Source of the DNA: DASZTV01 sp035547515
GTDB taxonomy: Bacteria; Actinomycetota; Actinomycetes; JAFAQI01
DNA length: 64,000 nucleotides
NCBI GenBank assembly: GCA_035547515.1
Contig: DASZUS010000079.1
Span: 62,001-126,000, forward strand
Reading direction: 5' to 3'
Made by a program: the position numbers and the translations under genes. The notes beneath the pieces are model-generated. The model did no database searches and had not been told where the DNA came from. It worked only from the letters and a program-made list of their open reading frames with translations. This document shows, one piece after another, positions 8,103-16,254 of this stretch; the first letter of the stretch is position 1, and each line of letters opens with the position of its first letter.

Positions 8103-9218
8103 TCAGCGGGCGCGGCCCGGGATCACCCGCCGGATCGCGTACATCCCGGCGGCGAAGGCGAACAGCATGACCACCAGCGCCTCGATGACCGGCACCGTCT
8201 TGCTCTGGTGGTCACCGGCCGCGCCGACGACGGGCGCGAGCGCGCTCGCCTCCTGGACCACCGGGCTCGGCGGCGCCAACGGCTTGACCAGCGTGCCGAT
8301 CGGATCGACCTTGCCGTTGGCCTTGAAGCCCCAGTTGAGCAGGGCTGCCGCCATCGGCGCCCAGTCCGGGTAGGCGTGCATCAGCGAGACGAGGATCGTC
8401 TGCCCGTGACGGGTCGCCGCGCCGACGTACGTCGCTTGCGCGGCGATCGTGTAGCCGTTCTTGCCGCCGATGTCGCCGGGGTAGGTCGTCAGCAGGTCGT
8501 TGTGGCTCTGGATCTGGAAGTGGCGGTGATGCGCGGCCGGGATCTCGCTGCTCGCCTGGGTGATGTAGTGGCGGAACGCCGGCAACGCGAAGTCGTTCCG
8601 CGCGATGAGCGCGAGGTCGTAGGCCGAGGTGGTCTCGCCTGGCCCGTCGAGACCGCTCGGGGTGTCGGCGTGGGTGTCGTCGGCCTGGAGCACCTTGGCC
8701 TCGGCGTTCATCGCCCGCAACGTCTCCTTGACGCTGCCGTAGGCGTTGGCGAGGGCCTGGGCAGCGTCGTTCGCGCTCATCTCGAGCATGCACTGGAACA
8801 GCGTCGAGACCTTGTACTTCATGCCGACCGAGAGGCCCGCCTTCGTGCCGTCGACCACCTCGTCGGCGTAGGTCACCGGCACCCGCGCGTTGGGGTTGAG
8901 CCGCGGGATCAAAGTTGCCGCGGTCAGCATCTTCAACGTGCTGGCGGGCAGGAACTTCTCGTGCGGCGCTTTGGCAGCGAGGACCTCGCCGGTCGTCAGG
9001 TTCGCGACCAGCCACGATCCGGCGGGCAGCGCGGACTCCGGGGGCAGGGGTGGCGCGGTGCCGTCCGAGCGGACGATCACGCCGTCGCTTGCCAGCAGGT
9101 CGCCACCGATCGTCTGGGAGTTCGCGGGCAGGCGTGAGGGCGCCGCTGCAGCACTGACCGGAGCTGACAGGGCGACCAGAGTGACCGCGGCGAGTGCGGC
9201 GGCCAGGCGGCGGGCCAT
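8103..9218 (-). CDS. D-alanyl-D-alanine carboxypeptidase (peptidase S11)
   Basis: A 371-residue secreted or membrane-anchored enzyme that trims the terminal D-Ala from peptidoglycan stem peptides. Residues 1-26 form a signal peptide. The serine-peptidase motifs are S93-T-L-K96 and S148-A-N150; the third, normally KTG, reads K253-N-G255. The C-terminus carries a hydrophobic helix (approx. 340-362) followed by basic residues, so the protein is probably tethered to the membrane. I chose the ATG at 9218, because a TACGGT -10 lies 7 nt upstream; GTG 9227 would fall inside that promoter. Confidence 0.9.
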   Translation of the reverse strand: MARRLAAALAAVTLVALSAPVSAAAAPSRLPANSQTIGGDLLASDGVIVRSDGTAPPLPPESALPAGSWLVANLTTGEVLAAKAPHEKFLPASTLKMLTAATLIPRLNPNARVPVTYADEVVDGTKAGLSVGMKYKVSTLFQCMLEMSANDAAQALANAYGSVKETLRAMNAEAKVLQADDTHADTPSGLDGPGETTSAYDLALIARNDFALPAFRHYITQASSEIPAAHHRHFQIQSHNDLLTTYPGDIGGKNGYTIAAQATYVGAATRHGQTILVSLMHAYPDWAPMAAALLNWGFKANGKVDPIGTLVKPLAPPSPVVQEASALAPVVGAAGDHQSKTVPVIEALVVMLFAFAAGMYAIRRVIPGRAR

Positions 9219-9225
9219 CCGGAAC

Positions 9226-9231
9226 ACCGTA
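9226..9231 (-). promoter_or_regulatory. Leaderless -10 of the D,D-carboxypeptidase gene
   Basis: TACGGT, 7 nt before ATG 9218 on the minus strand; no SD is present. Confidence 0.5.
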
Positions 9232-9255
9232 TCTGCTTGGGCCCGGTGTACCGCG

Positions 9256-9714
9256 TCAGACTGCGGCGAGTCCGTCCGCGTCGAGCGACGGCCGGTCGCC
9301 GATCCGTACGGCGGTCAGCAGGGCGACGGCGCACAGCCGGTCCCCGTTGCCCGCGTCGGTCAGCCTGACCTCGACGACGGCGTCCCGCTTTCCCACCCGC
9401 AGCGGCCTGCCCACGGCGACCGCCGGCCCGACCTTGACCGGCGCGGTGAACGAGATGGTCAGCGACTGGGTGGCAACCAGCCCGTCGAGCGCCCGGGACG
9501 CGGCGGTCGCGCCGGCGGTGTCGAGCAACGTGGCGACGAGGCCTCCCTCGACCGACCCGGCTGGGCCGCGCAGCTCGTCACGGACGTCGCACTGCACGGT
9601 CGCCGAGCCGTCGGCCGGCGGGTTGTCGAGGTCGTCGAGATAGTGCATGCCGAGGTGGCGCTGAAGCGGCGTGTGGCCGAGCGGGACAGGCACGGTCGAG
9701 AGGCTAGCGATCAC
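9256..9714 (-). CDS. PaaI/hotdog-fold thioesterase
   Basis: A protein of about 152 residues with the hotdog pattern: a GSVEGGLVATLLDTAGATAA helix (the usual HGG-x-ATLAD region, with Glu in place of His) followed by SLTISFTAPVKVG and a C-terminal beta-rich part. It probably hydrolyses acyl-CoA or similar thioesters; the substrate is not inferable. The GTG at 9714 was chosen because the frame upstream runs into the gamma-glutamylcyclotransferase gene, which precedes it on the same strand with a 19-bp gap. Confidence 0.75.
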   Translation of the reverse strand: MIASLSTVPVPLGHTPLQRHLGMHYLDDLDNPPADGSATVQCDVRDELRGPAGSVEGGLVATLLDTAGATAASRALDGLVATQSLTISFTAPVKVGPAVAVGRPLRVGKRDAVVEVRLTDAGNGDRLCAVALLTAVRIGDRPSLDADGLAAV

Positions 9715-9733
9715 GATTGCCCGCCACCCCGCG

Positions 9734-10189
9734 CTAGTCGGAACCGGTGGTCCGGCAGGGCCGGCTGCGCAGCTCTGCCACGTAGTCGTCCGGCGCTCCG
9801 GCGCGCTCGGCGGCATCGGCCATCAGCCCGAGATAGCGCGCGGCGGGCCGGCCGCCTTCGTACCCCGCAAGGACGTAGATCCAGGCGAGCTGGATCCCGT
9901 CCAGGGTGTGTACCCGCACCCGGATCTTGCGGTAGAGCCCCGTGGTCGCGAACTCGATCTCGTCCAGCGTGGCCTCGTCGTAGGTCTCGAGGTCGTAGAG
10001 CATGACGAACACCCGGGAGCCGGGCTGCTCGACGACGGTCGCGAGCGCGCCCTCCCAGCCGAGCTCCTCGCCGCCGAACGTCAGCCGCCAGCCCTCGAGC
10101 CAGCCGGAGCCGCGGCACGGTGAGTGTGGGCAGCGCTCGTGCATCTGTGCCGGGTCGAGATTCGACCCGTACGCCGCGTACAACGCCAC
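9734..10189 (-). CDS. Gamma-glutamylcyclotransferase-like protein
   Basis: A 151-residue protein of the AIG2/GGCT fold. The phosphate-loop-like YGSNL motif is at residues 7-11 and the acidic DEIEFATTGLYRK region lies near residue 80. Family enzymes release 5-oxoproline from gamma-glutamyl amines. It is divergent from lpdA, an arrangement I also recall in mycobacteria (Rv3303c/Rv3304). The start is a GTG with a TACGCT -10 eight nt upstream. Confidence 0.8.
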   Translation of the reverse strand: MALYAAYGSNLDPAQMHERCPHSPCRGSGWLEGWRLTFGGEELGWEGALATVVEQPGSRVFVMLYDLETYDEATLDEIEFATTGLYRKIRVRVHTLDGIQLAWIYVLAGYEGGRPAARYLGLMADAAERAGAPDDYVAELRSRPCRTTGSD

Positions 10190-10197
10190 GACACGGA

Positions 10198-10203
10198 AGC
10201 GTA
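10198..10203 (-). promoter_or_regulatory. Leaderless -10 of the gamma-glutamylcyclotransferase gene
   Basis: TACGCT, 8 nt before GTG 10189 on the minus strand, in the lpdA intergenic region. Confidence 0.5.
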
Positions 10204-10227
10204 AGGGCGCCGAGGAGAATGGATGCT

Positions 10228-11619
10228 GTGACGCGCATCGTGATCCTCGGCGGTGGACCCGGCGGCTACGAGGCCGCGCTCGTTGCGGTGCAGCTCGGCG
10301 CCGAGGTGACGCTGATCGAGCGCGACGGGGTCGGCGGCGCGTGCGTGCTCGCCGACTGCGTCCCGTCGAAGACGCTGATCGCGACGAGTGAGTCCATCGC
10401 GACCCTCGAGGGCAGCGACGCGCTCGGGATCCGGTCGGTCGCCGGTGGTACGGCGAGCGACCACATCGAAGTCGACGCCCCGACGGTCTACAGCCGGGTC
10501 AAGGCACTCGCGGCGGCGCAGTCCGCCGACATCACCCACCGGGTCGCGAGCGAGGGGATCCGCGTGGTGAAGGGCGCCGGCCGGTTCGCGCGCCCGGGTC
10601 GGGTCGAGGTGACGACGACCGACGGCGTCGAGGAGGTCGAGTACGACGGGGCCCTGATCGCCACGGGTGCATCTCCGCGGGTGCTGGCCGGCGCCGAGCC
10701 GGACGGCGAGCGCATCCTCACCTGGCAGCAGGTCTACGACCTCACCGATCTGCCGGAGCACCTCGTGGTGGTGGGCTCGGGCGTCACGGGTGCCGAGTTC
10801 GCGAGCGCCTACCTCGCCCTCGGCAGCGAGGTCACCCTGGTCTCCAGCCGCGACCGGGTCATGCCCTCCGAGGACGCGGACGCCGCACTGCTGATCGAGG
10901 ACGTGTTCACCCGACGAGGGATGCGCATCGTCAAGCGGGCTCGAGCGACCGAGGTCCGGCGTACCGAGGACGGCATCGAGGTCTGCCTCAAAGACGGCGG
11001 GACGGTGGCGGGCTCGCACTGCTTGATGACCGTCGGCTCCGTCCCGAACACAGGGGACATCGGCCTCGAGCAGGTGGGAGTCGCCACCGACGACGCTGGT
11101 TACGTGAAGGTCGATCGCGTCTCACGCACCAACGTGCAGGGGATCTACGCTGCCGGCGACTGCACCGGCTTGTTGCTGTTGGCGTCGGTCGCCGCCATGC
11201 AGGGGCGTACCGCGATGTGGCACGCGCTGGGCGACGCGGTGCTGCCGCTGCGGCTGGCCACGGTCGCCGCCAACGTCTTCACCGATCCGGAGATCGCGAC
11301 CGTCGGGCTGCCGGCCGTGGAGGCCGCGGCCGAGCGCGGCGGGGTACGCGAGGTGAAGCTGCCGTTGTCCACCAATGCGCGGGCGAAGATGCAGGGCATC
11401 GAGGACGGCTTCGTGAAGCTGTTCTGCCGGCCGTCCGGGTCGGTGCTCGGCGGCGTCGTGGTGGCGCCGAGGGCGAGTGAGCTGATCCTGCCGGTGTCCC
11501 TCGCGGTGCAGCACGGCCTCAACGTCGACCAGCTGGCCCACACCTTCACGATCTACCCGTCGATTAGCGGCAGCATCACCGAAGCCGCCCGCCAGCTCCA
11601 CCTCTCGGTGCAGGACTGA
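10228..11619 (+). CDS. lpdA: LpdA-type flavoprotein disulfide reductase family quinone reductase
   Basis: A 463-residue two-dinucleotide-binding flavoprotein. The FAD motif GGGPGG is near residue 9, the second motif VVGSGVTGAEF binds NAD(P), and the third is GIYAAGDCTG. Sequence and context resemble mycobacterial LpdA, which is an NAD(P)H:quinone reductase and not a lipoamide dehydrogenase. The CxxxxC pair is present (Cys39, Cys44), but the C-terminal His-Pro-Thr of true disulfide reductases is replaced by YPSISGSITEA, so dithiol exchange is unlikely. GTG 10228 is preferred because GAGGAG (10212-10217) is 10 nt upstream; ATG 10219 is only 1 nt from it. Confidence 0.85.
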   Translation: MTRIVILGGGPGGYEAALVAVQLGAEVTLIERDGVGGACVLADCVPSKTLIATSESIATLEGSDALGIRSVAGGTASDHIEVDAPTVYSRVKALAAAQSADITHRVASEGIRVVKGAGRFARPGRVEVTTTDGVEEVEYDGALIATGASPRVLAGAEPDGERILTWQQVYDLTDLPEHLVVVGSGVTGAEFASAYLALGSEVTLVSSRDRVMPSEDADAALLIEDVFTRRGMRIVKRARATEVRRTEDGIEVCLKDGGTVAGSHCLMTVGSVPNTGDIGLEQVGVATDDAGYVKVDRVSRTNVQGIYAAGDCTGLLLLASVAAMQGRTAMWHALGDAVLPLRLATVAANVFTDPEIATVGLPAVEAAAERGGVREVKLPLSTNARAKMQGIEDGFVKLFCRPSGSVLGGVVVAPRASELILPVSLAVQHGLNVDQLAHTFTIYPSISGSITEAARQLHLSVQD

Positions 11620-11633
11620 GCGGTCATCCGCTC
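11618..11633. terminator. Hairpin between convergent lpdA and accA
   Basis: GAGCGG/CCGCTC form a 6-bp stem with a TCAT loop, overlapping the lpdA stop and reaching the accA stop. There is no T-tract. A bidirectional factor-assisted terminator is possible. Confidence 0.35.
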
Positions 11634-13384
11634 TAGCCGGCCGGCTTGATCTCGCAGATCACGTTGCCGGAGCTGACCACGTCGCCGACACTCGCCGAGA
11701 GCCCGGTGACCGTGCCGGCCTGGTGGGCGTTGATCGGCTGTTCCATCTTCATCGCCTCGAGCACGACGACCAGGTCGCCGGCTTCGACGGTGTCGCCGTC
11801 GGCGACCGCGACCTTGACGATGGTGCCCTGCATCGGCGCAGTGACCGAGTCACCGCTCGCCGCGCTCTTGCCGGCCGCGGCCTTGTGCGCCGAGGGCGGC
11901 TTGCGCCCGCCGGAGGCTGACGGCTTCGCTGCCGCGAGCCCACCCGGCACCGATACCTCGAGCCGCCGCCCGCCGACCTCAACCGTGATCCGCTCGCGGT
12001 CGGAGACCGGCGCGTCCGCGCTGTCCCCGTCGTACGGCGGAACCGACCCGGTCCACTCGGTCTCGATCCAGCGGGTGTGCACCCGGAACGGCTCGTCGAT
12101 GAAGTCCGGCTCGTTGAGCACGACCCGGTGGAACGGGATCAGCGTCGGCATGCCGCCGACCTCGAAGTCGGCCAGCGCCCGCCGCGACCGCTCGATCGCC
12201 TCCTGCCGCGTGGCGCCGGTCACGATCAGCTTGGCGAGCAGCGAGTCGTAGGCGCCAGGAACCGTGTCGCCGTTCACGTAGCCCGCGTCCACCCGTACGC
12301 CGGGGCCGGACGGCACCTGCCACTCGGTGACGGTGCCCTGGGCCGGCAGGAACCCGCGGCCGGCGTCCTCGGCGTTGATCCGGAACTCGAAGGCGTGGCC
12401 GCGCGGTTTCGGGTCATCGAAGTCGAGCTTCTCGCCGTCGGCGATCCGGAACTGCTGGCGGACCAGGTCGACGCCGCTGACCTCCTCGGTCACCGGGTGC
12501 TCGACCTGCAGCCGCGTGTTGACCTCGAGGAAGGACACCAGGCCGTCGGGCGCGACGAGGAACTCGCAGGTCCCCGCGCCGACGTAGCCGGCTTCCTTCG
12601 CGATGGCCTTGCTCGCCGTGTAGAGCCGCTCGAGCTGCTCGTCGGTGAGGAACGGCGCGGGTGCCTCCTCGACGACCTTCTGGTAGCGGCGCTGCAGCGA
12701 GCAGTCGCGGGTTCCCACCACCACGACGTTGCCGTGCTGGTCGGCGAGGATCTGCGTCTCGACGTGCCGCGGCTTGTCCAGGTAGCGCTCGACGAAGCAC
12801 TCGCCCCGGCCGAACGCGGCCACGGCCTCGCGCACGGCGCTCTCGTACAAGTCGGCGATCTCGCCGCGTTCGCGGGCCACCTTGAGGCCGCGCCCGCCGC
12901 CGCCGTACGCCGCCTTGATCGCGATCGGCAGCCCGTGCTCGTCGGCGAAGGCGATGACCTCCTCGACCCCAGCGACCGGGTCCGGCGTGCCGGGGGTCAG
13001 CGGCGCGCCGACCTTCGCGGCGATGTGACGCGCCTTGACCTTGTCGCCGAGGGCATCGATCGCGGAGGGCGGCGGCCCGATCCACGTCAGCCCGGCGTCG
13101 ATCACCGCCTGCGCGAAGTCGGCGTTCTCGGCAAGGAAGCCGTAACCCGGATGCACCGCGTCGGCGCCCGACCGGGCGGCGACGTCGAGGATCTTCGCGA
13201 TGTCGAGATAGGTCTCGCCCGGGGTCGACCCGCCGAGGGCGTAGGCCTCGTCGGCGAGCTTGGCGTGCTGGGCGTCGAGGTCGGGATCGGCGTAGATCGC
13301 AACGCTGCCGATACCTGCGTCGCGACAAGCTCGAATGACCCGGATCGCGATCTCGCCACGGTTGGCGACCAGCACCTTGCGCAT
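11633..13384 (-). CDS. accA: Acyl-CoA carboxylase alpha subunit (biotin carboxylase + BCCP)
   Basis: A 583-residue fusion. The biotin carboxylase (approx. 1-450) has an ATP-grasp fold, AYGGGGRGLKV glycine loop, EVNTRLQVEHPVTE and VHPGYGFLAEN. A Pro/Ala/Lys linker leads to a biotin carboxyl carrier domain whose biotinylated lysine is Lys546 in EAMKMEQ. It carboxylates biotin with ATP and bicarbonate for separate beta subunits. It is the only alpha subunit in this window, so it may serve both beta subunits at 18663 and 25733. A TAGAGT -10 sits 6 nt before the ATG. Confidence 0.94.
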   Translation of the reverse strand: MRKVLVANRGEIAIRVIRACRDAGIGSVAIYADPDLDAQHAKLADEAYALGGSTPGETYLDIAKILDVAARSGADAVHPGYGFLAENADFAQAVIDAGLTWIGPPPSAIDALGDKVKARHIAAKVGAPLTPGTPDPVAGVEEVIAFADEHGLPIAIKAAYGGGGRGLKVARERGEIADLYESAVREAVAAFGRGECFVERYLDKPRHVETQILADQHGNVVVVGTRDCSLQRRYQKVVEEAPAPFLTDEQLERLYTASKAIAKEAGYVGAGTCEFLVAPDGLVSFLEVNTRLQVEHPVTEEVSGVDLVRQQFRIADGEKLDFDDPKPRGHAFEFRINAEDAGRGFLPAQGTVTEWQVPSGPGVRVDAGYVNGDTVPGAYDSLLAKLIVTGATRQEAIERSRRALADFEVGGMPTLIPFHRVVLNEPDFIDEPFRVHTRWIETEWTGSVPPYDGDSADAPVSDRERITVEVGGRRLEVSVPGGLAAAKPSASGGRKPPSAHKAAAGKSAASGDSVTAPMQGTIVKVAVADGDTVEAGDLVVVLEAMKMEQPINAHQAGTVTGLSASVGDVVSSGNVICEIKPAG

Positions 13385-13390
13385 GCAGAG

Positions 13391-13396
13391 ACTCTA
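13391..13396 (-). promoter_or_regulatory. Leaderless -10 of accA
   Basis: TAGAGT, 6 nt before ATG 13384 on the minus strand; no SD. Confidence 0.55.
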
Positions 13397-13446
13397 TTCA
13401 GTGGCGCTGCGTAACGTATTGGCAGGTCGGGCGAGTCGCGCCTGAA

Positions 13447-13452
13447 TAGGGT
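13447..13452 (+). promoter_or_regulatory. Leaderless -10 of the lactate monooxygenase-like gene
   Basis: TAGGGT, 6 nt before GTG 13459; no SD. Confidence 0.6.
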
Positions 13453-13458
13453 GCACGC

Positions 13459-14631
13459 GTGAGCCAGCAGCCGTTCTCCGCCTACCAGTCCGAGATCTAC
13501 CTCGGCGGGATGCTCGGCACGAAGCCGGAGCTGCCGATGTCGGTCGAGTCGCTGGAGGCGACCGCCCGCGAGCGGCTCTCACCGGAGGCCTTCGGCTACG
13601 TCGCCGGCAGCGCCGGCACCGAGTCGACCGCCCGTGCCAACCGCGAAGCCTTCGAGCGCCATCGGATCGTCCCGCGCTTCCTCGGGCAGGACGTCTCTGT
13701 CCGTGACCTGTCGACGACGGTCCTCGGTACGCCGATGGCGGCGCCGGTCGTGCTGGCACCGGTAGGGGTGCAGGGCATCGTCCACCCTGAGGCCGAGCTT
13801 GCGGTGGCGCGTGCGATCAACGACCTCGGCATCCCGATGGCTCTCTCGACGGTCTCGTCGTACCGGATGGAGGACGTGGCGGCCGCATGCGGAAGCGCTC
13901 CGCACTGGTACCAGCTCTACTGGCCCAAGGACCGCGAGGTCGGCGCGTCGTTTCTCGCCCGGGCCAAGGCCGCCGGCTTCTCCGCGCTGCTGCTCACCCT
14001 CGACACGTTCATCCTCGCCTGGCGGCCGCGGGACCTGGCCAACGGCTACCTGCCGTTCCTGTCGCGGCTCGGCCTCGCCAACTACGAGTCCGACCCGGCG
14101 TTCCTGGCCGGCCTGTCGGCCTCGCCCGAGGACGACCCGACCGCGACCGTCATGCACTGGCAGTCGATGTTCGGCGACCCGGCGAACACCTGGGCCGACT
14201 TGGCCTGGGTCCGCGAGCACTGGGACGGCCCGATCGCCCTCAAAGGCGTGCTGCATCCCGACGATGCCCGACGCGCGGTCGACGCTGGGATGGACGGCGT
14301 CCTCGTGTCCAACCACGGGGGCCGGCAGATCGACGGATCCATCGGCGCGCTCGACGCGCTGCCGGGCGTGGTCGAGGCGGTCGACGGGCGCGCCGAGGTG
14401 CTCTTCGACTCCGGCGTGCGCACCGGCTCGGACGTCATGAAGGCGATCGCTCTGGGTGCGAAGGCGGTGCTGCTCGGCCGGCCCTACATCTACGGGCTCG
14501 GCATCGCGGGCGAGGCCGGCGTACGTCACGTCGTGCGTTCGCTTATGGCCGAGCTGGAGCTGTCGATGGCACTAGCCGGCTGCGCAACGCTTTCAGATAT
14601 CGGGCCGGAGCTGCTGACCCGGATACCGTGA
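13459..14631 (+). CDS. FMN-dependent alpha-hydroxy-acid oxidase, lactate 2-monooxygenase-like
   Basis: A 390-residue TIM-barrel flavoenzyme. The signature SNHGGRQIDG begins at residue 284, with the catalytic base His286 and substrate-binding Arg289; Lys262 (ALKGVL) contacts FMN. APVGVQGI and STVSSY are further family hallmarks. Length and N-terminus (the AYQSEIYLGG region) match mycobacterial lactate 2-monooxygenase, which turns L-lactate into acetate, CO2 and water. A 2-hydroxy-acid oxidase with another substrate is possible. The next gene's -10 hexamer lies in its last codons. Confidence 0.85.
   Translation: MSQQPFSAYQSEIYLGGMLGTKPELPMSVESLEATARERLSPEAFGYVAGSAGTESTARANREAFERHRIVPRFLGQDVSVRDLSTTVLGTPMAAPVVLAPVGVQGIVHPEAELAVARAINDLGIPMALSTVSSYRMEDVAAACGSAPHWYQLYWPKDREVGASFLARAKAAGFSALLLTLDTFILAWRPRDLANGYLPFLSRLGLANYESDPAFLAGLSASPEDDPTATVMHWQSMFGDPANTWADLAWVREHWDGPIALKGVLHPDDARRAVDAGMDGVLVSNHGGRQIDGSIGALDALPGVVEAVDGRAEVLFDSGVRTGSDVMKAIALGAKAVLLGRPYIYGLGIAGEAGVRHVVRSLMAELELSMALAGCATLSDIGPELLTRIP
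14624..14629 (+). promoter_or_regulatory. Leaderless -10 of the polymer exporter permease gene
   Basis: TACCGT, 6 nt before GTG 14636, overlapping the last codons of the upstream gene. Confidence 0.5.
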
Positions 14632-14635
14632 TTCG

Positions 14636-15502
14636 GTGCCGCCGCCCGAATCCTCGCTGGGCCTCGCCGGGCTTCGGTTCCGCAGGCTGCACGAGGGGAC
14701 CCAGATCCGGTCCGCGGTCGGCCAGCCGATCGCCGACCGCATCTACGGCATCTGGGACCGCCGCGACGTGCTGCGGATGCTGGTCGACCGGGGGTTGCGC
14801 AACAAGTACGCGAACTCGGTCCTCGGCTACGCCTGGTCGCTGCTCGAGCCGGCGATGCTCGTCGTCACGTACTTCCTGCTGCTGAAGATCTTCCATCGCT
14901 CGCAGCCGGCGTACCCGTTGTTCATCACCTCGGTGATCCTGCCGTGGCAGTGGTTCGCGACCGTGGTGAACTCTGCGCCGAAGACGCTGCGCCAGAACTC
15001 GCGGCTGATCACCTCGATCGCGCTGCCGCGCGAGATCTACCCGCTCGCGGACGTCGTCGTGAAGGCGGTCGAGTTCCTGCTGAGCCTGCCGATCCTGTTC
15101 GTCGTCGCCTGGATCTACCACGCGGCGCCGTCGCGCTACGCGGCGCTCTGGCCGCTGGCCCTGCTGTTCGAGCTGATGATCTGCGTGGGGCTTGCGCTGC
15201 TGCTGTCGGCGCTCAACACCGTGCTGCGCGACATCGAGCGCGGCATCGGGATCGTCGTCCGGATGATGTTCTACGTCGTACCGATCCTCTACCCGCTGAT
15301 CAGCGTCACGCCGTCGATGCGGCGCTGGGAGTCCTACAACCCGATCGTCGGGATCCTCGAGGTGAGCCGGGCGGTCTGGCAGCCGGCGTACTGGAGCGGC
15401 TGGCGGCCCTTCGAGTACTCCGCAATCGGTGCGGTGGTGATCCTCGTCGGCGGGTTCAGCGTCTTCGCCCGCCTCGAGCGCACGGTGCTGAAAGAGCTGT
15501 AG
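14636..15502 (+). CDS. ABC-2 type polysaccharide export permease (Wzm/TagG-like)
   Basis: A 288-residue inner-membrane permease with about six helices. The N-terminal LRNKYANSVLGYAWSLLEP motif is the hallmark of Wzm/RfbA/TagG exporters of lipid-linked O-antigen, galactan or teichoic acid. It pairs with the ATPase gene that starts within its stop codon (TAGTG). The closest functional analogues are the mycobacterial galactan exporter and teichoic-acid TagGH. The CDP-ribitol synthase-like gene downstream hints at the latter, but the substrate is not decided by sequence. Confidence 0.9.
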   Translation: MPPPESSLGLAGLRFRRLHEGTQIRSAVGQPIADRIYGIWDRRDVLRMLVDRGLRNKYANSVLGYAWSLLEPAMLVVTYFLLLKIFHRSQPAYPLFITSVILPWQWFATVVNSAPKTLRQNSRLITSIALPREIYPLADVVVKAVEFLLSLPILFVVAWIYHAAPSRYAALWPLALLFELMICVGLALLLSALNTVLRDIERGIGIVVRMMFYVVPILYPLISVTPSMRRWESYNPIVGILEVSRAVWQPAYWSGWRPFEYSAIGAVVILVGGFSVFARLERTVLKEL

Positions 15503-16254
15503 TGCCTCCGAAGCAGAAGGACGCGATCGTCGTCAAGGACGTCGGCATCAAGTTCGCGATCAATCGCCGGCGGCGCATCGGCGTCAAGAACCTGCTGCTC
15601 GAGGGGCGGGCCGCCGCAACCGGCGAGGGCGAGTACTGGCCGTTCCGTCACATCTCGTTCCGGGTCAAGAAGGGCGAGTCCGTCGGGATCGTCGGGCGCA
15701 ACGGCTGCGGCAAGAGCACCCTGCTGCGCCTCGTCGCCGGCGTGATGCTGCCCGACGAAGGCACCATCCAGGTCAACGGCGGCGTGGGCGCGATGATCGA
15801 GCTCTCGGCCGGATTCGTGAACGACCTCACGGCGCGCGAGAACGTCTACCTGATCTCCTCGCTGCACGGGTTCAGCCGGGAGCAGACCGACGAGCGGTTC
15901 GACGACATCATGCGGTGGGCCGGCGTGGAGCGCTTCGTCGACACCCCCGTCATGCACTTCTCGAGCGGCATGCGCGCCCGCCTCGCGTTCTCGATCGTGA
16001 CGCGGATGGAGGAGCCGATCCTGCTCGTCGACGAGGTGCTCGCGGTCGGGGACAAGGCGTTCCGGCAGAAGTGCGGCGTCGTCATCGACGGGATGCTCAG
16101 CGAGGGCCGGACCATGCTGCTGGTGTCGCACAACGAGAACGACCTGCGGCGCTGGTGCCAGCGAGGCGTCTACCTGCGCCGGGAGCGGCCGCCCTTCCAG
16201 GGACCGATCGAAGAGGTGCTCGAGATGTACTACGCAGACGAGGACCGCGAGTAG
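15502..16254 (+). CDS. ABC transporter ATPase for polymer export (Wzt/TagH-like)
   Basis: A 250-residue nucleotide-binding subunit. Walker A is GRNGCGKST (65-73), the signature is FSSGMRARL, Walker B is ILLVDEVLAVGD, and the switch histidine is in SHNEND. It has the extended N-terminal stretch before the first strand typical of Wzt/TagH proteins, but no C-terminal carbohydrate-binding domain. Its GTG overlaps the permease stop. Its 3' end overlaps the convergent mannosyltransferase gene by 25 bp. Confidence 0.9.
   Translation: MPPKQKDAIVVKDVGIKFAINRRRRIGVKNLLLEGRAAATGEGEYWPFRHISFRVKKGESVGIVGRNGCGKSTLLRLVAGVMLPDEGTIQVNGGVGAMIELSAGFVNDLTARENVYLISSLHGFSREQTDERFDDIMRWAGVERFVDTPVMHFSSGMRARLAFSIVTRMEEPILLVDEVLAVGDKAFRQKCGVVIDGMLSEGRTMLLVSHNENDLRRWCQRGVYLRRERPPFQGPIEEVLEMYYADEDRE

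Noticed and set aside
10151..10169. An 8-bp hairpin CGGGTCGA/TCGACCCG near the lpdA intergenic region
   Set aside because: It lies inside the conserved Gly-Ser-Asn-Leu-Asp-Pro codons of the gamma-glutamylcyclotransferase gene, so coding constraint explains it.
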